Assembly (NCBI GenBank): GCA_964036195.1
Contig: OZ038453.1
Coordinates: forward strand, 23,770,352 to 23,834,351
From: Sphaerolaimus hirsutus
Lineage: Eukaryota > Nematoda > Chromadorea > Monhysterida > Sphaerolaimidae
DNA: 64,000 nt
Direction of reading: 5' to 3'
The stretch's first letter is position 1, and each line of letters begins with the position of its first letter. Below the pieces are notes generated by a model that was not told the origin of the DNA, ran no database searches, and was given only the letters and a program-made list of their open reading frames with translations. Shown in pieces: positions 31,941 to 43,500 of this stretch. Position numbers and translations under genes: made by a program.

Positions 31941-34900
31941 CTAACCGCACCCCATGCTATAGCCGGCATTAGTGTTTATTGAGTCATTTAGGGTGGGATT
32001 TGGCATCTCGCCAATTTTTGATTCACATTGGTTTTCATTGGTTGGTTCATGATCTGATAAGACATTTTCTTGGCTGGATAGGTTATCTGGGTGTAATGAT
32101 GAAATTTTTATGGAGTTTTTAGTATTTGGCTGATTGGCTGCTAACAAGAATCACATCAAATTGGTTGTGAAAGGCTTTTGGAAATATGTTGTGATGGAAA
32201 AGTACCAGAAAAATGGCGCCAACAGCCACAGTAAAAGGCGCCATTAGTGCCATGGCACTATTAGAAAGGCATCAGGTGCCATTGGTGCCAGAAATTGTTA
32301 CTGCTTTCGATTACATTATGATGGCATCAATGGCTTTGGTATCATTATGAAAGGGAGTCACACCAGAAAATTTTGGCATGGTTCCTTTCAAAAAATGGTC
32401 TTTTGCACAACAGAAAATATGAGCCAACAGACAATATGAGCCATGCCAATGATGCTTTGGTACTATTCAATGATTTTCCCACCTTGTATAGCTGAGGTTT
32501 CACTCTGATCATCAACATTCATATTTGGTGAGTCACCTTCATTTCCACTCTCTATCCCCTGATGATCAATACCATTTGCATTTTGGCAATTTTCATTTTG
32601 ACCATTTTCACTTTCAATCAAATCTTGATTTTCTTGATTTTCAAAGTGTACTTTGCCAGCCTCCTCATTTTGCAATCCACACAAACGGAAGCATAATTCT
32701 ATCATTTGGAAAATTGCCATGAAAGACAAGCCTACATACAGGCCCAATGTGCCACCGAGGGTTGACAAAAGATGGAAAAATGTTTGTGCTTTGCTTTCCA
32801 CTGTCACTGTGTAATCCAGGCTCTGTTGCAAAAAGGGTTGTTTTGATTTTAAATGTTGTATTTACTTGAATAATTTCCCCTTTAATTATTCCCCTCTTGG
32901 ATAATTTCCCACCTGAATTATACCCTGTTGAATACTATACTATTGAACAATTCTCCCCTCTGTTAGACAATGAGGCAAAAAATCAATTTGTTGTGTCCAA
33001 TCTGAACAAAAATGGCAGGTTAATTTTGTTGCTAAAGCACATTTCATGAAATGAGTAGATAGAAACATGCTGAAAAATTCTACCAAAATGCTTATTGTTC
33101 CTTAATATTCCTCTCTCACCTAGTCCACCCTTGGAAATTACCAATGAAAAATAATCCCCCAGGGGATTTTTTTAAGCAAATACTACACCATTTAAAAAAA
33201 TTTCAAGTAAAATAAACATACTGCTTGATATATGACCAATTTTGCCAGTGATAATTTCACATTTTGATCTGTAACATTGGATAATTCTGGAATTCTCTGC
33301 TTCCACATACCCTGCAAATTTGTTGAAAATTTATTCATTTTAAAAAAATGGCTATTTCTCCTGTGGAAAGAAATATGGCAAATATGAGGGTGCTTGATTT
33401 TTAAACTGATTTTTCATATACTCTGCAGTCTTCTGACCTCATGATATGCATTTTGCTGAATGAAACACTAAAAAAGATTTCAGACACTGAAGATGTTCTG
33501 CTTGTACTTGACTTCACCTTTTTTGTAAAAGTTCTAATGTCATAATAAGAAAAATACCCACAATCTGTTTCTCAAGGTGTTCCTTCCTAGGCCAGCGACT
33601 GCTAGAAATTGTGTTGAGAAATTTTGTTTCATAGCACGCTGGCGGGCACTCAATCTCTCTGTCACAAATTGTCCCTTTTGTCAAGTCCAATTCCACCTGT
33701 ATTTTTTTAAAATTATGTCATGGTGGAAATGGTTTAAAAAGGATAAATAAATAAAAACAAAAATCTTCATTGCACCTACCATATATCCTCAATTCATTTC
33801 CCACCCAGTAAACTGGGGTAAATGTTTGAAAAGGTTTGGGATTCAGCTGGCGTTGGGTGACTATTCAAGGGGGAACTAAATGAGAAAATATGGTCAATGT
33901 GAATCAAACGAACAGTTTCCACACAGGCTTTAGAATGGTTTGGTTCACATGCTTCCACACTCGAATAACTCTCACCAAAATATGTGACTACATCAAGATG
34001 TGTCACTGTATCTGCTGGTGCACATGAACATCTGAGGGGCACTCCCAGATCCTGTAAAATGTTAAATGTCATGCAAAGTGTCAAAAGTCATGTAGATTGC
34101 CCCGCAAAATGTCAAATATCTATATCAAATGTCATGTAAAATCTCAAATTGTCTTAGTAGTAAAGTCTTTCCTTTTTAAGTTTAATTAGCACTTTGCATG
34201 ACATTTGACACCTTGCAGGGTGTGGGACAGCCAATACTGTGTAATGTCAAAAGTCATGTAAAATACCCTGTAAAATGTTTAAAAAAATCATTTCATTCAC
34301 TTGTTATCAGACATGTTACATGACTTTGACACTTTGCATGACATTTGACATTTTATATGACTTTTGACACTGCAAGACATTAAACTTTTTACAGGGTCTG
34401 GGAGTGGCACCTGTTTAGTATCTCTTTTATGTAACAGCTGTACACGCACATGTCATGTGTGTAGTTTGTCACAGATACAGATGAGATTTTGCTGAAATTT
34501 TTAATTCATTATCAGTTTTCACACTATGAAAGTAAATATATTTGTAGGTAAACACCTTCCCGGACAAGTTCACCACCCAATTTTTTATTTCACTTCGGAT
34601 GCAATATCTCCGTCCATGGGGGTGTTATAAAGCTAAAACTTTGTATATACATATAAAGTGGTAAGACCCCCTACTCCCCAACAATGGGGGGAGGTGCGGC
34701 GACTCACTACAGGGTGGGTCGCCCTATATGCGACAATTTTTTTTGGCGTTTTTGGTGTCCCAACCAAGTTCACCACCCACTTGATTGGCCACACTACGAA
34801 GGCCATATCTCCAGTTGTAATGATGGTAGAAAGCTGAAATTTGGGGAATGTCTTGCCAACAACCCCCCTCACAATACACCAGTGGGGCGGCTGCCGACGA

Positions 34901-37900
34901 CCCACTAAAGCATGGGTCACTGCAAATAAAGTTGACAATTTTATAAATGGTGTCCCAAAACAAGTTCACCACCCAACTGCATTATAAAAATGTTGCAACA
35001 ACATACCTAATATAAAACTGAATTATGTTGGAACCCTAGTTGAGCCAAAAAAAAGTTTTTCAGTAGGGCACCGACCCTGTCCCATAAACAGTAGACCGAA
35101 AATTTCACTTTAAATCAATTTTCATTTTCACACCTAAGAAGTTGGTTTACAAAGTTCACTAGAGAAGGGTCTAAGGTTCAAAGTTATGTAAACAACATAA
35201 CCTCTAAAATGCTTCCATAGTGAAATTTATTTCGGGTGAATGAAAAAGTGAAAATTTTGTCAAATTTTGTTCCTGCAATGACATCATTTTGACATTACAG
35301 AATTGACCCCAAGTAAATTTTAAAAGGAAGCATTTTGGAGGTTATGTTGTTTACATAACTTTGAACCTTAGATCCTTCCCTAATGAACTTTGTAAACCAA
35401 CTTCTTAAGTGTGAAAGCAAAAATTGGTTTAAAGTGAAATTTTCAGTCTACTGTTTATGGGATGGCGTGGGTGCCCTACTGAAAAAATTTTTTGGCTGAA
35501 CTAGGGTTCCAACAGGATTCTGTTTTATATTAGGTATGTTGTTGCAACATTTTTAAAATGCAGTTGGGTGGTGAACTTGTTTTGGGATACTTGAGCTGTT
35601 TTTAAAAAAAATGGTCAATATTATTTGTAATGACCCATGCTTTAGTGGGTTGTCGACAGCCGCCCCACTGGTGTATTGTGAGGGGGTTGTTGGCAAGACA
35701 TCCCCAAATTTCAGCTTTCTACCACCATCACAACTGGAGATATGGCTCTCGTAGTGTAGCCAATCAAGTGGGTGGTGAACTTGGTTGGGACACCAAAAAC
35801 GCCAAAAAAATTTGTTGCATATAGGGCGCAGTAGTGAGTAGTGAGTCGCCGCACCTCCCCCATTGTTTGGGGGTAGGGGGCTCTTACAACTTTACATATA
35901 CAAAGTTTCAGCTTTATAACACCCCCATGGATGGAGATATTGCATCTGAAGTGAAATCAAAAAATGGGTGGTGAACTTGTCCGGGAAGGTGTTTTTTATA
36001 CAGTGCAGGATAGCCCAAATTGACTTTTAAATTTTTTTTAGAGTTAGGTTATGAATTTCACATGTTATAGTGATAAATCAGCTAGGATAATGATTTAAAC
36101 AGATTTCATATTCAATGGATTATTTAAAAGTGAACAGACAAGTTTTGTGGTATAGTAGAATTGCTCTGTATTGTTCAGTTTTGAGACAATGTTGGGGTCC
36201 TGATTGAAATAGTTGATAATTATGTATCCACTTGATATTTATCTGGTTCTAATGGTGTTCCAATACAGTTGGAAAATCTTGTCTAGCCCTAAGCTCAAAA
36301 AATCGTAACCTAACTGTCAAAACTGTCAAAATAATGTTAAAATGCTGATCCTGGGCCACCCTGTAAAAATTCAAATCCATTTAAAAATGCAAACAACCAC
36401 CCAACCTCTTAACAATGCTGTTTTCATTAAAATCATCCCTCTTATCTGCATCACCACAATCAGACCTGCCCCAAGGTTTTTGCAGTCTCTGTGTCTCAGA
36501 TTTGGTCACTGCAAAAACTGTTGCAAAACCTGGACTAATTGTGATTCCTGAATCAGCCACTACTACAGCATAGGTGGGGTGATGTATGGCAATCTGATTG
36601 GGGAAATTGGGGAAACTGTTTTTTTGTGGTGGTGAAGTGACTTCACTCACATTGGTGAAGTGTTATACCATGTTTAAAGTGCTATGTAAGTGCTTTTCAA
36701 AGTGAGGAAGTCTAATAAGTATGTATAATAGCTGAAAGTTGGTAAAAATAACCAAAATTATGTGGAGCATAGCTAAAAATATGTAAATTTACCAAATAGA
36801 TGTGTCTCTGTATATTGCTAAAATTGAGATTAGGGCGAAAAAGTACAAAAATATGATATTTAGGGTGAAAAGTAGAGTACATTTACTAAAAATTTGCTCC
36901 ACATTGGTAGATAGCTCGGCCATTGTGGGGGGGGGGGGGCTTCTGCAGTTTAAAGCCAAAAAATTTTACATCTGATTGATATCTAGATAGCTGGAGCATG
37001 TAAGGATGTTCTAAAGCACGTATTGCCACATTCACAGTGATGCCAACTTTAAATTTACACTTAACTCACTTTAAAACCAATTTCATCAGCCAAATCATCT
37101 AAATATTCATTGTTTTCAGTGTACAAAACCATATGCAAGCCCAGCCTTTGGCTGTTTGGCACACGTGTTTCATCATTGTCAATTGTGAAGGTGTAACAGT
37201 TTCCATATTGGGGGTCTTCCTGTTGCATGGGTAATGGTTTTTGTGACTTGTGTGGCTACTGTGCCTACAGTAGTAATGGAAAAGAACCAGGTGCCACTCT
37301 CAGACCCTGTAAAATGACATGTAAAGTGTAAAATGTCATGCAAAGTGTCAAAAGTCATGTAAAATGCCCTGTAAAATGGCAAACTAGTTTGCCATTTTGC
37401 AGGGCATTTTACATGACTCTTAACACTTTGCATGTCATTTTACAGTTTACAGAGTATTTTACAGGATCAGTGAGTGCCCCCAGTACATTGACACCAAGTG
37501 CCAAAAGCTCCATGTTACTTTTCAAAATCCCAAGCACCAAGCGCCAATGGCGACAGGCAGAGCAAAGCGGCAAAGTTTGTTATGGCGCTAGCGCCAGGCG
37601 TTTTGCTTCGGGTGCCATGCAAAAATAGCGCTATGCACCATGGCCCTTTTTATGGGTCTGGCACCAAATGCCAATGGCGCCAGAGCAACATAGGCGCCAC
37701 ACACGCTAGTTGACATTGACACAAATGTCAACTGGTTCCGATCCCAAATCAATGCTTGCTGGCGAACCAAGGATCGACCTTCAAATACAAGCTTGGAATT
37801 GGGACCGGAACCAGTTGACATTTGTGTCAATGTCAACTAGCGTGTGTGGGGCCATAGCGCCAAGCTCCAAAAGTTCCATGGCGTTTTCTTCTGTGGCGTT

Positions 37901-40900
37901 AGTGCCTGGCGCCAGCGCTGTGGCGCTTTTTCTTTGAAATTTTACAAATCTCTTGTAGAATAGTGTGTGTAATTCATTCTTCTCATTGTACAGGTAAATA
38001 TTGAAAATAATTTCACTTGTGTTTCACTCACATAATGCGTGAAGTTGTGCGGACCACATTGCATTGACATGTATTTGCAATCGACCAACATTTGCCTGAT
38101 ATCGTGGCCATAGTCTTTGTATTTTATCTGAGCAAATTGGGAGTTTTTCAATGAGGTATCCAGATCTGTAGCAGATGCCAAATGGCGTTGCGCACACTCG
38201 TTTATTGCCAGTAAACTAAAATTTCTGTAAACTCATACTCGGAGGACAGCATGCGGTGAATTTTTCTGAAGGAAACCCTCTATCATGACGTCATCATAAA
38301 TAAAATAAAAATTGTTCTAAAAAAAAAAGAAAAAACGTTCCAGGAAAAACATTTGTCATTTGTACGCGACTCCGCCTTTTACTGTTTTAAAGATTATTTG
38401 TTTTGTTGTATTGGAAGTGTCCTTCTGCTGGAGGTATGCCGTACTATTCGACAAAATACGGTACTAGACAAGTGTGTGCTCTGAACTCCTGTATTACCTC
38501 GAATAATCCCCCCTTGAATTAACCCCCCCCCCCCCTCGAATTAACCCCCCCTCAAAATAGGCTGGGGAAATAATAACCCCCCTCGAAATACCCCCCCCCT
38601 TCGGAATGATGTACGCCATGTACATAATAAATACGTCATGTATGCAATGTACATGATGTGTATTACTGTTAATTTGCATTGCAGCTCCACATAGACTAGT
38701 TTGTGCAGCTATCTATTTATGTTTTTATGTCCAAATATATCCTGTTTGGACACATTTATTACCTGTTTTGGGTATGCAAATGCCTACTATTTACTACGAT
38801 CCTTACGGAAATTTTTAACGAAATTATAAGACCCCCCTCGAATCAACCCCCCTCGAATTAACCCCCCCTCAAATTTTGCTGGCGAAATAATAAACCCCCA
38901 TGGGGGTATTTCGAGGTAATACGGTATTTACATAAATATTTACAATTCACTAACCCTTTGGTCATAAATTGTCTTGTAAACATTTTCCGCAAACAAATCG
39001 TCAGCATGGTATTTTCCTTCATTGTCACCATTTTGTAACTCATCCCACGTTTTTGAAGCTTGAGCATCCTTTTCACTCGTGTCCTGTTTTATTTTAATTT
39101 AAAAAAATGTTTTTAAACCATTGACAATGACAAACTGTCAGGGGTATAGTAGGGGGATTTCATAATAATTTCTGTTGAAATAATAACTTCCACTCGAATA
39201 AGCCCCCTTGGATTAACAGCCCCTTCTGCAGAAACCCCCCAGGGGGGTATTCCGAGTAAGGCAATATATTGAACCCCTGCGACCCCCGACAGAAACATTT
39301 ATTGAAATCTGCAGAGTTGTTAAAAGTACAGAACTTTTTTTAAAGTATACGTAAACGTACAGTTTGTTTAATCACCCCGAGTACAGAAAACGTAAAGTAC
39401 TCAATTTTTTCAACTTTTACCCATGAGTAAGATACTTCCCCTACAGAAAACGTATAAGTGAGTGTTTTTTTGGAATTTTGCCCCAATTTTCGTACCTTTT
39501 TGACCAGTTAAACCTTCAAATTCACTAGTTCGTGTGTTATTTGCCTATTTTAAGCTATTTTTGGGGAAAAATTCCTATTTTCCGCTTTTTCTCCCTCTTT
39601 TCCATCGTTGCCTCGAAAAACAACTATAACAAAGACTATCTGAAATACGTTTTCTGTACTGGAGTACTTTCAAAAAGTATACGTTAACGCGAGTACAGCT
39701 ACTTTTTCAAAGTATACGTAAATGTATGTACTCAGTACTTTTTGAGTAAACGTAAATCAATACGTTTTAACAACCACGGAAATCTGCACCCCAGCAGAGG
39801 TGTAAATCTACAAAACCCCCGCCCTGACTTTTACAGCTGCTAACCTCAAAAATCTGCCATATCGCACTATTCTGCCTTATTTTGCTGACTTTGAATGGGT
39901 TCAAATTGCAAATGGTCACTGCGGGGAATTCCAAACCTTCCACATCGGTGACAACTTCGACTGTTGTTAAAACGTCGTATTCAAAGTATGACCAGATCTG
40001 CATAATATATGAGTGGATTTCAGTTGCAGATTCATAGTTTTATGTAGATAAAAGTTTAAAATTTTAGAAAAAACGTCAAATTCAAGGGGTGTCTGTCTGG
40101 ATTGCAGGCAGCTATACTCGGATGACATTACATCGTACATTTTTCCGGAGGAAACACTCCATCATGACGTCATCACTTTAGTCAGTCCTGGCATTCTTTC
40201 TGTTTCTTTTTGCGAAATATTGATTCATAAGTTTTCAATTGGCCGTCTGCCAGCCGAAGACGTAAATCATCTCTATTTGTAGAGTGTCATGTCTGCCGAG
40301 TATACCATACTTCTTGGACATGGACCGCAAAGTATGCGCCCTCAATTTACTTATGTCTTAGTATAGTTACGAGCGGGATACTTATGTATGCACTTCACAA
40401 AAAAAAATATTCCAAGCAGAAAAGGCGGAGTTACGTGCAAGCAATGAATGTTTTTCTCTGAAACGTTTTTTTTATTATGAATTTTTATTTTATTCACGAT
40501 GACATCATGGTGGAGTGTTTCCTTCAGAAAAATGCATAGCGTGCGGTCCGTGGAGTATACTTATTTATGTCTTAGGCACCAACGAACCAACGGCAAACTT
40601 ATGCACGAACTTTTACAAAATGAAATTAAAAAGAAAAAGGCGGATTCGAGTACAAACCAACATGGTTTCTGGCAGGAAACGTATTTTCCATTTTTTTGGA
40701 ACAATTCATATTTACGATGACGTCATGACGGAGTGTTTCATTCACAAAAATGCGGAGTGTATACCAGAAGATATATTATCAACTCCGCATTTTCAAAATT
40801 ATTTTCAAAAGAACCATAATAAGTTGTTTTTTTAACTTACATCGACTACACACTGTATAATACACAGAATCCACATAATGATGCTGATTATAACCCAAAA

Positions 40901-41083
40901 ATATCGCCATTTTGACCATCTCCAAGTTCTTTTAATATCCAGAAATCCATTAGCCACCGAGTAATCAGAGAAATCAGCCAATTTTACGTAAAACGCGGAT
41001 TTATTCATCGTGTTTTGTTTGTTATTTTCCTGAAATTTTGCAATTTTTTGTCGCACCGCATTGAGGCCCACTTTTATAGTCAT
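31941..41083 (-). CDS. DEG/ENaC sodium channel subunit, gene B, 12 exons
   Basis: Exons in coding order: 40841-41083, 39845-39997, 38955-39083, 38032-38127, 37070-37219, 36406-36593, 34411-34491, 33914-34031, 33562-33696, 33222-33311, 32483-32822, 31941-32140. Phases agree; about 640 residues. It is a close tandem paralogue of gene A with the same intron positions plus one extra (34032-34410) formed by a MITE. Seen: TM1 in WRYFWVIISIIMWILCIIQ; FPAVTICNLNPFKVSKI; YGHDIRQMLVDC; GNCYTF; ITISPGFATVFAVTKS; CVYSCYIKEILNRCSC; ECPPAC; TM2 with LGGTLGLYVGLSF. The N-terminal HG pair again reads NG. The last exon, an Asn/Ser-rich cytoplasmic tail ending YSMGCG, is inferred from donor ACAAG|GTGGG and acceptor CTTGTTAG in matching phase. 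Without it the frame stops at 32463-32465, giving 580 residues. A and B could co-assemble, but this is inference. Confidence 0.92.
34035..34410 (-). mobile_element. MITE forming an extra intron in gene B (introner candidate)
   Basis: Read on the coding (minus) strand, the exon ends AACAG and the element starts GTGCCACTCCCAGACCCTG. It ends GGGAGTGCCCCT followed by CAG and then ATGTTCATG of the next exon. The target CAG is duplicated at 34411-34413 and 34032-34034. In gene A the matching codons are continuous (ATCAACAGGTGCTCA). Donor CAG|GTGCC and acceptor CCCCTCAG| therefore coincide with the element edge and the duplicated target, and splicing restores the exact frame. Inside are two element-like units, perhaps a nested or tandem insertion. 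Confidence 0.9.
34551..35993. mobile_element. 1.44-kb palindromic foldback in gene B intron 6
   Basis: Arms of about 680 bases (34551-35235 and 35315-35993) are inverted copies. The outer ends read AACACCTTCCCGGACAAG and the inverse CTTGTCCGGGAAGGTGTT. The phrase GTTCACCACCCA recurs within each arm. The loop is about 80 bases. Short open frames in the arms mirror one another and are not genes. No target duplication was found. Confidence 0.85.
36600..37069. other. Gene B intron 5 without recognised element
   Basis: Between exons 5 and 6 of gene B. AT-rich sequence with a G run near 36927 and GATATCTAGATAGCTGGAGC, reminiscent of the CTATCTATC family but too decayed to assign. Confidence 0.4.
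37291..37480. mobile_element. Introner-family MITE copy in gene B intron 4
   Basis: Starts GTGCCACTCTCAGACCCTG and ends GGATCAGTGAGTGCCCC, with CAG immediately before (37288-37290) and after (37481-37483). The centre is a palindrome around CAAACTAGTTTGCCATTTTGC. On the plus strand its edges would be ideal splice sites, but it lies antisense in an intron of gene B. Confidence 0.85.
37490..37940. repeat. GGCGCC-type element with nested CTAGTTGACA element
   Basis: Degraded GGCGC/GCGCC motifs at both sides enclose an element at 37691-37850 whose ends are CACACGCTAGTTGACATTG and its inverse. Similar CTAGTTGACA elements with the phrase AATGTCAACTGG are at 52086-52392, 62960-63235 and 63443-63549. 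Confidence 0.6.
38240..38480. repeat. TACTCGG MITE with conserved CATCATGACGTCATCA
   Basis: Related to the cluster at 40113-40766: it shares CATCATGACGTCATCA, GCGACTCCGCCTTTT and CATACTCGG. The left end is at about 38237 and the right end is unclear. Confidence 0.5.
38490..38935. repeat. C-rich CCGTATTT-family MITE in gene B intron 3
   Basis: Left end TGTATTACCTCGAATAATCCCC and right end GTATTTCGAGGTAATACGGTA. Both sides carry CCCCCCTCGAATTAACCCC tracts. A smaller relative is at 39130-39270. Confidence 0.7.
39315..39774. repeat. GTAAACGTAAA-family foldback in gene B intron 2
   Basis: Starts GTTGTTAAAAGTACAGAAC and ends ATACGTTTTAACAAC; the interior matches the copies at 7794-8326 and 19488-19957. 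Confidence 0.7.
40113..40766. repeat. Cluster of TATACTCGG mariner-like MITEs in gene B intron 1
   Basis: One unit (40113-40304) has ends TATACTCGG and CCGAGTATA. It runs into a second (to about 40559, ending GTGGAGTATA) and a third fragment ending near 40766. Shared internal motifs are ATGACGTCATCA and AAAATGCATAGCGTGCGGTCCG. Diverged copies are at 50356-50584 and 59184-59442. Confidence 0.65.
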
Positions 41084-41279
41084 CTTGTTGTTGTAATTTT
41101 TCCCCAAAGCTAAATGCACATAATTTCTTATGGTTGAGTTGACATAAATGCAGTTGCCACAGTCAGTAACCAGTTTGGTTACTAAGCATAGTCAGTTGCC
41201 AATTAATTATTCATAGTATAATCTTTTGTTTTTCACTCAGACTGCCTGTATAGAGGTTATCCTGAGGTTTTCTAACATG

Positions 41280-42020
41280 TGGGCTGCTTAAATATTTTTT
41301 TGTCATGGACAAAAAGTCCACAAGTACACTTCTTTACTGGACTTCTTTCTACATGCCCCTTTTGTTCCTGTCGAAATTTATTTTGTGAAAAGGCCACTGT
41401 ACACATACAAGTTGACAGCAGAGGCAGAAAATTTGTCACTTTAAAATCAACATTTGAGGCGTCCAATTCTAAAAGTCGACAAGTCCACAATATGACAATT
41501 TTGAGTTATGCCCAGAAACGTCATCTGGGGCCACTCCCGCACATTTTTCATAATTTTCCATAAATATTTTGACCTCACATGCCCATATGGCATAGTGCCA
41601 AATTTGGCATTTTTTTGGGAAAAATGCAAAAAAATTGGGCATAAAGTAGACAAGTCCACTTAGTTTTGGGCTAAAAGTCGACAAGTCCATCCTCAGCATC
41701 CTTTTTTATGGGAAAAAACGCAAGAAATGTGATAAGTCCACTGTGGACACCGATTTCTAAAAGGTGACAAGTCCATTTCCCTCCCCGAAACAGTTTTGCT
41801 TTGGCCGAATGGAATTTTATGGACCCCCCATTTTTCACATATACGTTGAGATTAGGGGCTGAAAATTTGACACTTTATTGTCAACATATGGAACTTAATG
41901 GAAAGCATGACAGAGCCAAATTGGACACGCACCACGGGCCTGAAATTGGGTCTGAAACTTAAAATGCGATTTACTCAAAATCGCATTTTGTGGACTTGTC
42001 GACTTTAAGAAGTAGACTCC
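41280..42020. repeat. Element of AGTCGACAAGTCCA motifs
   Basis: AAAAGTCGACAAGTCCA-like motifs occur near 41312, 41470, 41648, 41684 and 41766, and the inverse GTGGACTTGTCGAC is near 41991. It begins about 200 bases upstream of the gene B start codon. No credible protein is encoded. Confidence 0.55.
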
Positions 42021-42162
42021 TCATTTGGAACTTTACGAGTCAGCTAGCGCACCCATTCGACGTGCATCACCGGCAGGGAATTATTTAGAAAAAAAACCTG
42101 GAAAGGTTTTGCACTTTTGGAAAGGAAAGTGGCATTTTTACGAAATTGATTTTCATTGTTGT

Positions 42163-42534
42163 TACCGTAGTTCTTCTAACAGACCGACACCTCCAATAGA
42201 ACGGCAGGTTTTGGCACATTTTTACGCTCACGATAACAATAGAACGGCACCTCCAATAGAATAACGGGTAGAACTTTAGAAGAGTGCAATAACACAAAAA
42301 TACCTAATAAGAATGAATGTCGAGAACGTTCAAAGCGGACAAACAGATATGAAACTTTAAAATTGATGCTCTGATGACAAAAAGTTGCTCAATTTAATTT
42401 CAAAAACCCATGTTCAAAAAAATGTGTGAAAAATTGGTGAAAAAATAGAACGGCAGCCTCCAATAGAATAAAAAAAGGCAGGTAAAAAAATTTAAAAAAT
42501 AGAACGGTGCCCTTCTATTAAAAGAAATACGGTA
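42163..42534. mobile_element. MITE with TACCGTA...TTCTTCTAA ends
   Basis: Starts TACCGTAGTTCTTCTAACAG and ends TTCTATTAAAAGAAATACGGTA, with internal AATAGAACGGCA motifs. Same family as 18111-18305 and 47314-47658. Confidence 0.75.
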
Positions 42535-42664
42535 GTTATCGACTTTTATAAGTAAAGGCTTAATATGGGCTTATACCGGACGGACAGAACGCCTTACAAT
42601 GAATGCTACCATATTTTGATGAATAATATTATGTGAAAAATTGTGCACCAAATTCACCCAAAGT

Positions 42665-42976
42665 CATAGGCGGCCTAAGTGCTTGTGCGCTTGTGAATGT
42701 CACAAGCGGAATTTTTGGTGTCACAAGCAGAAATTTCACTGTCACATTGTGACATTCACAAGCACATATTGTACACAGAGAGTATGAGCTCAAAATTAGC
42801 TCAAAATCGCTAACATTTGGTCCATTTTGCCAATTTTCTCCTTTATAATCACTATTTTCATCTATATACATGGTTACCTATATACCTATAAGGACTCCGA
42901 TAAAAAGGTGTCACAAGATGAAAATTTGGCTAATGTGAATGTCACAAGTGCAAATTGGGACCTTGCGCCGCCTATG
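42665..42976. repeat. CATAGGCGGC inverted-repeat element
   Basis: CATAGGCGGCCTAAGTGCTTGTG at the left is mirrored by GCGCCGCCTATG at the right. Internal GTGAATGTCACAAG motifs repeat. Confidence 0.65.
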
Positions 42977-43282
42977 CCCAAAGTGGAATCAAAGCAATGA
43001 TCTGGTATTGTAAGAGTTTTTTACGTTCATTCGTTTATTCGGATGGGATATGGTAGATTTCATTTTCAAGTGTTCTGTAAATAGACTATACCAATCCCTA
43101 GGGGGTATTGTTGCATCTAAGATGTTTGTAGAAAGAAATCACCACGTGAAACTTTTAATTTATCACAGCAATAATCACACATTCACCAGCTTTCGGACAA
43201 TCTCAATAACAAAGAAATGGTATCCAGTTTTTGGTGCATCAATCAATGTTTCAACTGAAAAGTTTTTATGAACAGTTCACAG

Positions 43283-43471
43283 GTGCCAGTCCCGGACCCT
43301 GTAGAATGCCCTGTAAAATGTAAAATGTCATGCAAAGTGTCAAAAGTCATGGAAAATGCCCTGCAAAATGGCAACCGAGTTGCCATTTTGCAGGGCATTT
43401 TCCATGACTTTTGACACTTTGCATGACATTTTACATTTTACAGGGCATTTTACAGGGTCTGGGACTGCCCC
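43283..43471. mobile_element. Introner-family MITE copy, intergenic
   Basis: Starts GTGCCAGTCCCGGACCCTG and ends GGTCTGGGACTGCCCC, flanked by CAG at 43280-43282 and 43472-43474. The arms are near-perfect inverse copies around a GGCAACCGAGTTGCC centre. It shows the same CAG|GT ... CCCC|CAG arrangement as the copy in gene B, but outside any recognised gene. Confidence 0.88.
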
Positions 43472-43500
43472 CAGAAGATACATATGGGTCACTATTAATC

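Noticed and set aside
34633..35824. Open frames on both strands that look like a duplicated small gene
   Set aside because: They are mirror images within the arms of the palindrome 34551-35993, with no coding signature.
43050..43271. Plus-strand frame ending WYPVFGASINVSTEKFL
   Set aside because: The start of this region resembles the end of a TATACTCGG MITE (GGATGGGATATGGTAG), no splice context was found and no homologue is recognised.
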